Both the position numbers and the translations under genes were made by a program. Source: Clostridiales bacterium (lineage in GTDB: Bacteria > Bacillota > Clostridia > Christensenellales > UBA1750). Taken from it: a stretch of 48,258 nt of DNA. Positions 1-7,712 of this stretch are shown here, one piece after another. The stretch's first letter is position 1. Each line of letters starts with the position of its first letter. Under the pieces are notes generated by a model, which worked only from the letters and a program-made list of their open reading frames with translations, had not been told where the DNA came from and made no database searches. The DNA lies in assembly GCA_015056005.1 (NCBI GenBank), contig SVHB01000009.1, positions 1-48,258 on the forward strand, read 5' to 3'.

Positions 1-518
<518 letters not shown>

Positions 519-552
519 TATATGTTATGCCCCTTTTGACTGCGATATAAAA

Positions 553-614
553 GAGCGCCGCGTTTGCCGCAGCGCTCGCAAATAAAAGCTATCACATTTT
601 GCGCGATTTGTCAA
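553..614 (-). promoter_or_regulatory. metK promoter and hairpin leader
   Basis: On the minus strand a TTGACA -35 box (609-614) and a TAGCTT -10 box (586-591) are 17 bases apart, pointing at metK. Immediately after the predicted start lies a GC-rich hairpin (arms GAGCGC and GCGCTC plus inner GCG/CGC, 553-577) followed by TTTTAT. The hairpin can be the terminator of the upstream URO-D gene or an attenuator-like structure at the start of the metK transcript. Its position downstream of the promoter means it would be in the metK mRNA. Confidence 0.6.
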
Positions 615-652
615 TGAAAATGCGAAGCAAAAGCCGTATTTACACCTAAATC

Positions 653-1777
653 TTAGTATCTGCCGTAATTCTGGATAACAGCCATGATAAGGCGCATGCT
701 GGTGAGCAGGGAGCCGTTGTTGATGGAACCTGCGGTGGAGATATTGACGCCGCGGCCGTTTGCCTTTGCATCTTCGCAGTCACGAATGACCTGTCTTACG
801 ATCTCATCCTCTTCATTGCGCATGAAGGTGAAGGGAGCCAGACAGCCGTCGATACGAGCATTAGGCAGATGCTTTCTGATAGCGGGAACCAGAACAGTGG
901 GTCCGAAGTTGACGCCGTTGAAGTTCAGGCGGCCCAGGATGGGCAGCAGATGCTCCATGGGGCTGTCGGAATGCTGGAACCTGCGGTCGTTTTCGCCGGG
1001 AGCGAAGTGAGCAAATACATCGCGGAGGATGGGATAACCGAACAGCTCGTACATTTCGGGGTTGAGCAGGCAGCAGTTATCGTCTGCAAAGGAGAAGCCG
1101 TACTTGCCTCTGTTTTCGGGAGCGATGCCGGCTTCCTGATCCATGATGTCGCCCATCTCGATGATGACCTTTTTAATGACATTGGAGAAGCGGACAGCCA
1201 GATCGGGTTCGTCGAGAATGAGGAAGATCAGGTTTTCTTCGCCGAACAGGGAGCAGGCAAGGGTAACGGGACCGCGGACATGGCGCATGGGACGGGGACG
1301 GGCGCCGGTCTCTTCAAAGATGCGCTTTACTTCGGTATCCCAGTTTTCGGGGAGCATGAAGGAGCGGATATCCATCTTCTCGACACGGTCGAGCATCTTT
1401 TCAACATCCTGAGGAGTATCGCAGCACTTGTGCAGCCACTCGGAATGGTTGATATATTCATATCTGGAACCGAAAACTTCGCCGATACGCTTTACTTCGG
1501 GGAACTTGGGGCCCATAGCGTTATAGTTTTCGGGAAGGAGACGACGGCCGACGATCTTTTCAGCCTTGTCGTTATAGCGCTTGTTGAGGTCGGACTGCCT
1601 TACGGGGTCGATGGGATCCCAGGGGTTGCCCTCTTCGCCGAGCTCTGCATAAACGCATTCATGGCTCATGCGGATGCCCAGAGCTACCTGAGGTGCATCT
1701 TTGGAGAAGCAATTTTCTTTATGAGCAAGCTCGTCATCTTTCCAAAACTGTTCAATATCAAGATCAAGTTTCAGCAT
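653..1777 (-). CDS. Uroporphyrinogen-decarboxylase-superfamily protein (MtaA/CmuA-like)
   Basis: A 374-residue protein of the URO-D superfamily. These TIM-barrel proteins include heme-pathway UroD but in anaerobes mostly corrinoid-linked methyltransferases. The family signature is seen in GFSFADDNCCLL followed by NPEMYELFGYP, then a HSDS segment and NGVNFGP. It has an AAAAAGGAG ribosome site and its own promoter (TTGACT 1831-1836, TATTAT 1808-1813, spacing 17). There is no corrinoid protein or hem gene beside it, so a role in heme synthesis is unlikely and the methyl or alkyl substrate cannot be read from context. A second, distant member lies at 12180-13280. Confidence 0.85.
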   Translation of the reverse strand: MLKLDLDIEQFWKDDELAHKENCFSKDAPQVALGIRMSHECVYAELGEEGNPWDPIDPVRQSDLNKRYNDKAEKIVGRRLLPENYNAMGPKFPEVKRIGEVFGSRYEYINHSEWLHKCCDTPQDVEKMLDRVEKMDIRSFMLPENWDTEVKRIFEETGARPRPMRHVRGPVTLACSLFGEENLIFLILDEPDLAVRFSNVIKKVIIEMGDIMDQEAGIAPENRGKYGFSFADDNCCLLNPEMYELFGYPILRDVFAHFAPGENDRRFQHSDSPMEHLLPILGRLNFNGVNFGPTVLVPAIRKHLPNARIDGCLAPFTFMRNEEDEIVRQVIRDCEDAKANGRGVNISTAGSINNGSLLTSMRLIMAVIQNYGRY

Positions 1778-1807
1778 GATTTTATCTCCTTTTTGCCAAT
1801 ATTCGTT

Positions 1808-1836
1808 ATAATAATATTATCACATTCATCAGTCAA
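1808..1836 (-). promoter_or_regulatory. Sigma-A-type promoter of the first URO-D gene
   Basis: TTGACT (1831-1836) and TATTAT (1808-1813) on the minus strand are separated by 17 bases, 31 bases before the ATG at 1777. It shows that the URO-D gene can be transcribed independently of the LysR/hydrolase pair upstream. Confidence 0.6.
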
Positions 1837-1858
1837 GTTCTTGCACAAAATTGCTGAA

Positions 1859-2767
1859 CTATGAATTTATTGCCGCAATATTATCCCATATCGCATCCAG
1901 AATTCCCTGTAGATTGCCATTCCACGCTGTGTAAGTTATTACGATTCCATACTTTGGTATGACAAGGCAGCCCTGAGCGTATGCTCCGCTTGCCCTGTAT
2001 GCGTTTTCCCTTGCCATCCAGAACTGATAGCCGTAGCCAAGGCGTTTATCGGGTATCTCGCACATTTCGGTAGATATGTGGTTCATTGAAGCTTCCTTTA
2101 TGAAGTCCTCGCTCACCAGCCTTCTTCCGTTATAAACGCCGCCGTCAAGCAACATCTGACCGAAGGGAAGTATCTGCTTGGTTCTAAGGAAAAGACCGCT
2201 TCCGCATAAGGTACGTCCTTTTGAGCATACGCTCCATGTCAGTTCCTCTATGCCAAGGGGCAGGAAAAGACGGGGGATAAGGTAATCCTGCATCTTCTGC
2301 CCTGTGATTTTCTGAACTATCGCTCCAAGCATATATGTGCAGCCGGAGTCGTAGTTGAAAACGGTACCGGGTTCTCTTTCCGGCTGTGCGTGCAAGAACT
2401 GCTCGATAGGATCGGGGTCGCCCTCTTTGGAAATGAGCTTGAGCGCCGGCTCTATGCGGCCGCAGGACATGGTGAGCAGATGCTTTATGGTTAGTTTTTG
2501 AAGGTTTTCATTTGCATCCTTGGGTGTGAATTCGGGGAAATAATCTATGACCCTGTCATCAAAGCTTAACAGACCTTCATCCCTTGCAATGCCCATGCCC
2601 ACCGACACAAAAGACTTGCTCAGCGAATACATTGGATGAGGGATATCGGGCATAAACCTGTGCTCACCTAGGAAAATCCCGTCCCTGTTTGCGGCTATGC
2701 CGTAAAGTCCGAGGTTCTGTTCCTCATTTGCTTTTGCGATCCTGTCAAAGAACAGCTTGATATCCAT
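1859..2767 (-). CDS. Serine hydrolase, class C beta-lactamase family
   Basis: A 302-residue beta-lactamase/transpeptidase-like serine hydrolase. The S-x-x-K catalytic tetrad is SLSK at residues 48-51. The second motif is a Tyr-Asp-Ser (FNYDSGCTYMLG), a variant of the usual Y-x-N. No signal peptide is evident, so a cytoplasmic esterase or amidase role is more likely than antibiotic degradation. The ATG at 2767 follows AGGAGGAAAAAAT. The gene starts 11 bases after the LysR stop, so the two are probably co-transcribed. Substrate unknown. Confidence 0.85.
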   Translation of the reverse strand: MDIKLFFDRIAKANEEQNLGLYGIAANRDGIFLGEHRFMPDIPHPMYSLSKSFVSVGMGIARDEGLLSFDDRVIDYFPEFTPKDANENLQKLTIKHLLTMSCGRIEPALKLISKEGDPDPIEQFLHAQPEREPGTVFNYDSGCTYMLGAIVQKITGQKMQDYLIPRLFLPLGIEELTWSVCSKGRTLCGSGLFLRTKQILPFGQMLLDGGVYNGRRLVSEDFIKEASMNHISTEMCEIPDKRLGYGYQFWMARENAYRASGAYAQGCLVIPKYGIVITYTAWNGNLQGILDAIWDNIAAINS

Positions 2768-2778
2768 ATTTTTTCCTC

Positions 2779-3690
2779 CTATCTGAATTTTGAGCCGAGC
2801 GATGCCGACTCGCTGTAATATAGCCCGGTCAGATCGTTCAATATATCGCTGCGGTCAAAATCCTCGTGATAAACAAGGCTGATCTGCCTTATCATCGAAA
2901 GATTTTCCACCGGCAGCGCTTTCATTTTCCCTTTTTTCAACTCGTCCATACATGCGCTCCTTGCAAGAATGGATACACCGAAATTTCTTCTCACAAGATC
3001 CTTTATTGTCGCGATATTGTCCACTTCAAGTATGACATTGAAATCGTCTATGCTCTGACCCAGTGCTTCCAAATGCGAGACGAAAAGGTTTCTTGTGCCC
3101 GAGCCTGCGCTTCTAAGGATCATATTTTCCTTTTTGATATCCGCAAGGGTGGCAACGGATTTTTTTGCGATCGGGTTTTCGTTTGACACAGCAAGCACGA
3201 GGCTGTCTGTATCAAGCAGCACGCTCTTTAAGCTCCCTGCGGGAACATTTCCCTCAACAATGGCAAGATCTATCTCATAAGCTTTGAGTTTTTCATAAAG
3301 ATTTGTTATGGTATCGGTTATCATCGTTATGCGAAGGCCGGGTTTTCTTATGGAATATTCAGCCAGCACCTCCGCCATTATATTGCTTTCTGCGGTGGGG
3401 GTTACCCCGATGGAAATTCTTGTCAGGCCTTCTTTTTCGTCCTTTAAGGCTCTGAGCATGGTATCATATACCGCGCTCATCCTTTTTGCGTATTTAAGCA
3501 CTATTTCGCCCTCTTGGGTGACCTCTATCTTGCCGCCTTTGCGCACAAAAAGCTTTGCGCTAAGCTCGTTTTCAAGCTGACGCATATGCTGGCTGACCGC
3601 AGGCTGTGTAAGCGAAAGCTTCTGCGCAGCCAAGGTATAGCTGCCCTCCTGACAAATCGCAATGAACGTTTTGAGCCTTACGTCTATCAT
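2779..3690 (-). CDS. LysR-family transcriptional regulator
   Basis: A 303-residue LysR regulator. The N-terminal winged helix-turn-helix is typical (GSYTLAAQKLSLTQPAVSQH, about residues 16-35), followed by the linker helix and a periplasmic-binding-like effector domain. It is transcribed away from the antiporter gene at 3814, and the serine hydrolase follows 11 bases after its stop. By the usual LysR arrangement it should control the divergent antiporter and possibly itself. An imperfect T-N11-A inverted repeat sits in the shared intergenic region. Its effector is not deducible. Confidence 0.93.
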   Translation of the reverse strand: MIDVRLKTFIAICQEGSYTLAAQKLSLTQPAVSQHMRQLENELSAKLFVRKGGKIEVTQEGEIVLKYAKRMSAVYDTMLRALKDEKEGLTRISIGVTPTAESNIMAEVLAEYSIRKPGLRITMITDTITNLYEKLKAYEIDLAIVEGNVPAGSLKSVLLDTDSLVLAVSNENPIAKKSVATLADIKKENMILRSAGSGTRNLFVSHLEALGQSIDDFNVILEVDNIATIKDLVRRNFGVSILARSACMDELKKGKMKALPVENLSMIRQISLVYHEDFDRSDILNDLTGLYYSESASLGSKFR

Positions 3691-3703
3691 CGTTCCACCT
3701 TCA

Positions 3704-3766
3704 TAACAAAAATTTATGTTACTGCTACATATTATAATTTGACTTTAATTCGTTTTATGGCATAAT
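3704..3766. promoter_or_regulatory. LysR box and antiporter promoter in the divergent region
   Basis: TAACA (3704-3708) and TGTTA (3717-3721) form an inverted repeat of the LysR T-N11-A type, just upstream of the regulator start. To its right a plus-strand promoter is visible: TTGACT (3739-3744), 16 bases, CATAAT (3761-3766). A minus-strand TATAAT (3731-3736) may be the regulator's own -10 box, which would place the operator downstream of its start site. Confidence 0.5.
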
Positions 3767-3813
3767 CATATCACATTCCACAGATTATTTCAACCTTTCA
3801 AGGGGTGATCATA

Positions 3814-5022
3814 TTGGCAATGCTTTCGACCATCAATACTTCCTCTCCCGTTCCCATCTGGCTTGCGGTGATACTTTTTGCGGGTTTTACATTTACAAGG
3901 ATCACAAAAGCGCTGCGGTTGCCCAATGTTTCCGGCTTTATGCTCGCAGGCATAATCATCGGTCCCTGCTGCCTTAAACTGGTTCCCAAAGAGCTTATCG
4001 GCAATATGGATTTTGTCAGCGATATCGCGCTTTGCCTTATTGCCTTCGGCGCGGGAAGATATTTCACTTCCAAGGGAAATGTAAAAGCCGGGAAGGCATT
4101 TTTCGTGACCGCGTTTGAATCGCTGTTTGCGGGTGCGCTCGTTTTTGCAGCCATGCATTTTCTGTTCAAACTCTCCCTCTCTCTTTCGCTGATACTGGGA
4201 TCGATCGCGATGGCAACATCGCCTGCGGGCATTATGATGACAATCAGGCAATACAAAGCAAAGGGCAGCATGGTCGATATGCTCATGCGCGTGATCGCTT
4301 TTGACGCAATGCTGTGCATACCGATCTTCTCCGCCGCGCTTGCCTATCATTCAGGAGGAAGCCTGAGCAGCATGCTGCTCCCGATCATTCTGAATATCCT
4401 AAGCGCCGCATTCGGTGTGCTCTGCGCTTTTGTGCTGCATTTTCTGCTTAAACGTCCTTCAAGGAGCAGCGATAACAGGCTGATACTTACTGTTGCCATG
4501 CTGCTCACCCTCTGCGGCGTCTGCGGTCTTTTATCGGTATCTCCCCTGATCGCATCCATTCTCTTTGGTGCGGTTTATAAAAAGATATCGGGCGATGAAA
4601 AGATCTTTGAGCAGGTGGATGCATTCTCTCCTCCCGTGATGTCCATATTCTTTATCCTTTCCGGCATGAACCTTGATATACAGGCGCTTATGTCGGCAGG
4701 GCTTATCGGACTTGCTTATGCGCTCATCAGGTTTATTGGCAAGTATATCGGTGCCTTTGTATCGCTGCACGCGATAAAGAGCGATGCTTCCGTCAAAAAA
4801 AATCTTGGTATCGCCCTCACACCACAGGCGGGAGTATCTATAGGGTTGGCATTCCTTGCCAAAAGAGTTATTCCCGAAAGCGATGCAGATACGCTTATGG
4901 CGATAGTCCTCTTTGCGGGCGTGCTCTATGAGCTTACAGGGCCCACGCTTGCAAAATTTGCTCTCAAAAGAGCAGGAGCGTTTGACGGCGCAAACAAAGT
5001 TGACGCAGAGCCAAAAGAATGA
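3814..5022 (+). CDS. Cation:proton antiporter (CPA2-type membrane protein)
   Basis: A polytopic inner-membrane protein of about 400 residues, with roughly 12 hydrophobic segments, of the Na+/H+ exchanger fold. Recognisable segments are LPNVSGFMLAGIIIGP near the N-terminus and the central LSVSPLIASILFGAVYKK stretch. There is no C-terminal TrkA-N domain. I prefer the TTG at 3814 as start. The strong ribosome site AAGGGGTGATC lies 8 bases before it, whereas the GTG at 3805 overlaps that site and the ATG at 3820 is too far. It is divergent from the LysR gene, so is probably LysR-controlled. Transported ion not determinable. Confidence 0.85.
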   Translation: MAMLSTINTSSPVPIWLAVILFAGFTFTRITKALRLPNVSGFMLAGIIIGPCCLKLVPKELIGNMDFVSDIALCLIAFGAGRYFTSKGNVKAGKAFFVTAFESLFAGALVFAAMHFLFKLSLSLSLILGSIAMATSPAGIMMTIRQYKAKGSMVDMLMRVIAFDAMLCIPIFSAALAYHSGGSLSSMLLPIILNILSAAFGVLCAFVLHFLLKRPSRSSDNRLILTVAMLLTLCGVCGLLSVSPLIASILFGAVYKKISGDEKIFEQVDAFSPPVMSIFFILSGMNLDIQALMSAGLIGLAYALIRFIGKYIGAFVSLHAIKSDASVKKNLGIALTPQAGVSIGLAFLAKRVIPESDADTLMAIVLFAGVLYELTGPTLAKFALKRAGAFDGANKVDAEPKE

Positions 5023-5059
5023 GATAATCAGATATAAAACTTCTTGAGGTGGCTTATTT

Positions 5060-6658
5060 ATGCTTCTGATAGCCGCACTGAACGCAAGATATTATCACAC
5101 CGGGCTTGCCGCAAGGCTGCTTTGCAATTCGTGTAAATCTCACGGCTTGGATGTGCTCATCCTTGAGCGCAGCATCAACGACCCGACCGATATTATCGCT
5201 GAGGAGATCATAGAAAAAAACGCCGATATCGTCGGCTTTTCCTGTTATATTTGGAATATCGAAAAGGTAATGGAAGTATCAGCGCTGATAAAGCTGATAA
5301 AGCCCGATATCAGGATCATTTTAGGCGGTCCCGAGGTCAGCTTCGATCCCGAATATTACCTTGAAACGATCCCACAGGCAGAAGCAGTGCTTATGGGCGA
5401 AGGCGAGGATATCCTTCCAAGTTATGTTTTTGGCAGGCGTGATATGGTCGGCATGGCGTACAGAGACGAAAACGGTATAACGGTAAACCATGGTCAGGCG
5501 ATATACGAGGGCTTTGCATCCGCGTCATTCCCCTACACTGCAGATGAACTTTTGGACAAAACAAAAATATTTTATCTTGAAACATCAAGGGGCTGCCCTT
5601 TTTCCTGCGCTTACTGCTTATCGGGAAGAGAGGGAAAGGTAAGATACCGTGATATAAAGACCGCGCTTTCAGACATAGACAGATTTATTGACGCGGGCGT
5701 TCCGCTGATAAAATATATCGACAGGACCTTCAACTGCGATGAAAACAGGGCAAGGCAGATCTACTCCCATATCCTATCCAAAAACGGGAAAACCAAGCAT
5801 CATTTTGAGATCTGCGGTCATCTTATAACCGATGAAACGATAGAGCTTTTGTCATCCGCGCCTCAAGGGCTTTTCCGCTTTGAGATAGGCATACAGACCA
5901 CCGACCCGCATGCGCTTGACGCGATCGGAAGAAGGACAAACCTTGAAAAGCTTTTTGAAAACGTAAGAAAGCTTAAGGAAAGGACAAAGGTGGAGCTGCA
6001 CCTCGACCTTATCGCTGGGCTTCCGGGAGAAACATTTTCCGATATAAGAAAATCGTTTGACGATGTATACAAGCTAAATGCGGACATGCTGCAGCTTGGT
6101 TTTTTGAAAATGCTCAGGGGCAGCTTAGTCAGGAGCATGGCTGAAAGCTACGGCTATGCCTTTGAGCCGAAAGCACCTTACGAGGTAATCAAAAACGATT
6201 CGCTTTCGTATGAGCAGATGCGCGATATAAAGCTGGTTGAAAGCTGCCTTGACAAAATGATAAACTCGGGCAGCGCACCTGTATCCACGAATTTCCTGAT
6301 AGGTACTTCATCTCCCTTTGATACCCTGCTTTCCCTTGGCAGGCTTTGGAAAGCTCAGGGTAAAAACGCGCTTTCGCGGGAAGGCACGATGAGGCTCATA
6401 TACTCTTTCGGACAGGAAAACGGATACGACACTTACGTGCTCAAAGAGCTCCTTCGCTATGATTATCTCAAAAAGGACCGAAATCTTGGCGCAAAATGGC
6501 TGAGAAACGAGCACACGGCAGATCAAAAGAAAAAGCTTCACGACGCCGTGAAAGAAGCTGGCGGCTCAGCCTACGGGGACATTTTCCTGATAGATATGAA
6601 AGAATACCTTGAAAGCGGAAGGATAGTAAAAAAAGAGTCGATCTTTATATTCTGTTAA
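5060..6658 (+). CDS. B12-binding-domain radical SAM protein (DUF4080 type)
   Basis: A 532-residue radical SAM enzyme. The N-terminal 130 residues resemble a cobalamin-binding Rossmann domain (VGFSCYIWNIEKV, then ILGGPEVSFDPEYYL and MGEGE). The iron-sulfur motif CxxxCxxC is C179, C183 and C186 (SRGCPFSCAYC), followed by a TIM barrel and a C-terminal extension with the DUF4080 layout. The usual DxHxxG B12-ligand motif is not obvious, so cobalamin binding is uncertain. It follows the antiporter with a 37-base gap and a good GAGGTGG site. Its substrate cannot be inferred. Confidence 0.85.
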   Translation: MLLIAALNARYYHTGLAARLLCNSCKSHGLDVLILERSINDPTDIIAEEIIEKNADIVGFSCYIWNIEKVMEVSALIKLIKPDIRIILGGPEVSFDPEYYLETIPQAEAVLMGEGEDILPSYVFGRRDMVGMAYRDENGITVNHGQAIYEGFASASFPYTADELLDKTKIFYLETSRGCPFSCAYCLSGREGKVRYRDIKTALSDIDRFIDAGVPLIKYIDRTFNCDENRARQIYSHILSKNGKTKHHFEICGHLITDETIELLSSAPQGLFRFEIGIQTTDPHALDAIGRRTNLEKLFENVRKLKERTKVELHLDLIAGLPGETFSDIRKSFDDVYKLNADMLQLGFLKMLRGSLVRSMAESYGYAFEPKAPYEVIKNDSLSYEQMRDIKLVESCLDKMINSGSAPVSTNFLIGTSSPFDTLLSLGRLWKAQGKNALSREGTMRLIYSFGQENGYDTYVLKELLRYDYLKKDRNLGAKWLRNEHTADQKKKLHDAVKEAGGSAYGDIFLIDMKEYLESGRIVKKESIFIFC

Positions 6659-6668
6659 TAAAACTTTC

Positions 6669-6697
6669 TTGCCCGAAATCAGTTTGGGCGATATAAT
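6669..6697 (+). promoter_or_regulatory. Promoter for small membrane protein and birA
   Basis: TTGCCC (6669-6674), 17 bases, and TATAAT (6692-6697) on the plus strand, 29 bases before the start of the 29-residue gene. birA has no promoter of its own in the 15-base gap that follows, so the two are likely one transcript. Confidence 0.65.
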
Positions 6698-6725
6698 GGG
6701 TACATAATGTTTGGAGGTAATTGGG

Positions 6726-6815
6726 ATGAAACCCTTTGTTAGAATTGTCGCGCTCGTTATTGTCGGCATTATGGTGCTTTCCATGGTGCTGGCTTATGCT
6801 ATACAGCTTTTCTGA
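6726..6815 (+). CDS. 29-residue single-pass membrane protein (Prli42-like size and layout)
   Basis: A short gene with a strong ribosome site (GGAGG at 6713-6717) and a near-consensus promoter. The product starts MKPFVRIVALVIVGIMVLSM and ends in AYAIQLF: a short basic N-terminus followed by one hydrophobic helix. Size, topology and the basic-then-hydrophobic layout recall the stressosome-anchoring mini-protein Prli42 of Firmicutes, but the sequence alone does not prove that. The stop lies 15 bases before the birA start. The presence of both transcription and translation signals makes it a credible real gene. Confidence 0.65.
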   Translation: MKPFVRIVALVIVGIMVLSMVLAYAIQLF

Positions 6816-6830
6816 TATCAGGAGGCATTT

Positions 6831-7613
6831 TTGAACACACTGACGGATGAAAAAATCAGATCATATCTGAAATACAGCGGCGATATTGCCCTTACCGTAT
6901 ATAAAACCACGGATTCGACCAACCTCAGAGCAAAGGAAGCGGCGCTGATGGGCACTCCTTCGCTCAGCGTATTTGCAGCGGAAAGCCAGAGCGCGGGCAG
7001 AGGACGGCTCGGGCGCAGCTTTTATTCGCCCACCGATACCGGGCTTTATATGACGATGCTGATAAGGGTAAAGCCCGGAGCTTTATTAAATCTTGCCACC
7101 ATTTATGCCGGCACCGCTGTCAGCAAAGCGATAGAAGGATGCTGCGGGCTTCAGACAAAGCTCAAATGGGTCAACGATGTATTTGTGCGCGGCAAAAAGG
7201 TCTGCGGCATATTGGCAGAAGCCGTAACCGGCAAAAACGGTATCGAGGCTATCGTTATCGGCATAGGAGTGAACGTAAAGACCCCTCAGGGCGGTTTCCC
7301 GGACGAGATAAAGGATATCGCGGGAGCGCTGGATACCGATGTTTCCAGAGCTGAGCTTTGCGCTGCGATAACGGACGAGCTCATAATCTTAAGCGAGCTT
7401 GATTTTTATCCCGAAGCGCTTGAGTATTACAGAGCGCGCAATCTGCTTTTGGGCATGGATGTTGAATATACCCTATCCGGGCAAAAAAGCCATGGCATAG
7501 TTTTCGGCATAGACGACGCGGGCGCGCTGCTCATTCAAAAGGAAAACGGCGATACATGTGCGCTATCCTACGGCGAGGCGACCATCGGCAGCAAAAACGT
7601 AAAACATGCATAA
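6831..7613 (+). CDS. birA: Biotin--[acetyl-CoA-carboxylase] ligase, monofunctional
   Basis: Attaches biotin to the carrier domain of carboxylases through biotinyl-AMP. The ATP/biotin loop GRGRLGR (residues 56-62), preceded by AAESQSA, and the KWVND motif (112-116, usually KWPND) are present, as is the C-terminal SH3-like domain (DDAGALLI, SYGEATI). There is no N-terminal helix-turn-helix, so unlike the E. coli protein it should be an enzyme only and not a repressor. Start is TTG at 6831, since GGAGG ends 5-6 bases before it and no ATG is suitably placed. A terminator follows. Confidence 0.95.
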   Translation: MNTLTDEKIRSYLKYSGDIALTVYKTTDSTNLRAKEAALMGTPSLSVFAAESQSAGRGRLGRSFYSPTDTGLYMTMLIRVKPGALLNLATIYAGTAVSKAIEGCCGLQTKLKWVNDVFVRGKKVCGILAEAVTGKNGIEAIVIGIGVNVKTPQGGFPDEIKDIAGALDTDVSRAELCAAITDELIILSELDFYPEALEYYRARNLLLGMDVEYTLSGQKSHGIVFGIDDAGALLIQKENGDTCALSYGEATIGSKNVKHA

Positions 7614-7627
7614 ATATATCCGCTTAG

Positions 7628-7655
7628 ACACTTTCAGTCTTTGAAAGTGTTTTTC
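7628..7655 (+). terminator. Terminator after birA
   Basis: ACACTTTCA (7628-7636) and TGAAAGTGT (7642-7650) form a 9-bp stem with a 5-base loop followed by TTTTTC. It lies 15 bases after the birA stop. Confidence 0.85.
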
Positions 7656-7658
7656 TTT

Positions 7659-7702
7659 ATGAAAAAGGAGATCGCTTCTTTATGAAGAGTCTCCTTTTTC
7701 AT
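7659..7702 (-). terminator. Long inverted repeat ending the GH cluster
   Basis: A perfect 13-bp stem (ATGAAAAAGGAGA with its complement) encloses an 18-base loop that itself has a 4-bp CTTC/GAAG stem. It lies 11 bases after the stop of the minus-strand gene at 7713. The T-run is inside the 3' arm, so it is an unconventional terminator or an mRNA-end stabiliser. Confidence 0.6.
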
Positions 7703-7712
7703 ACTTTTGGGT

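Noticed and set aside
519-652. SAM riboswitch before metK
   Set aside because: Space is only about 70 bases after the promoter and none of the SAM-I, SAM-II or SMK conserved cores is present.
869-1864. 331-codon plus-strand open frame
   Set aside because: Lies antisense to the URO-D gene, which has a recognisable family, promoter and ribosome site. The long frame is a by-product of the codon composition.
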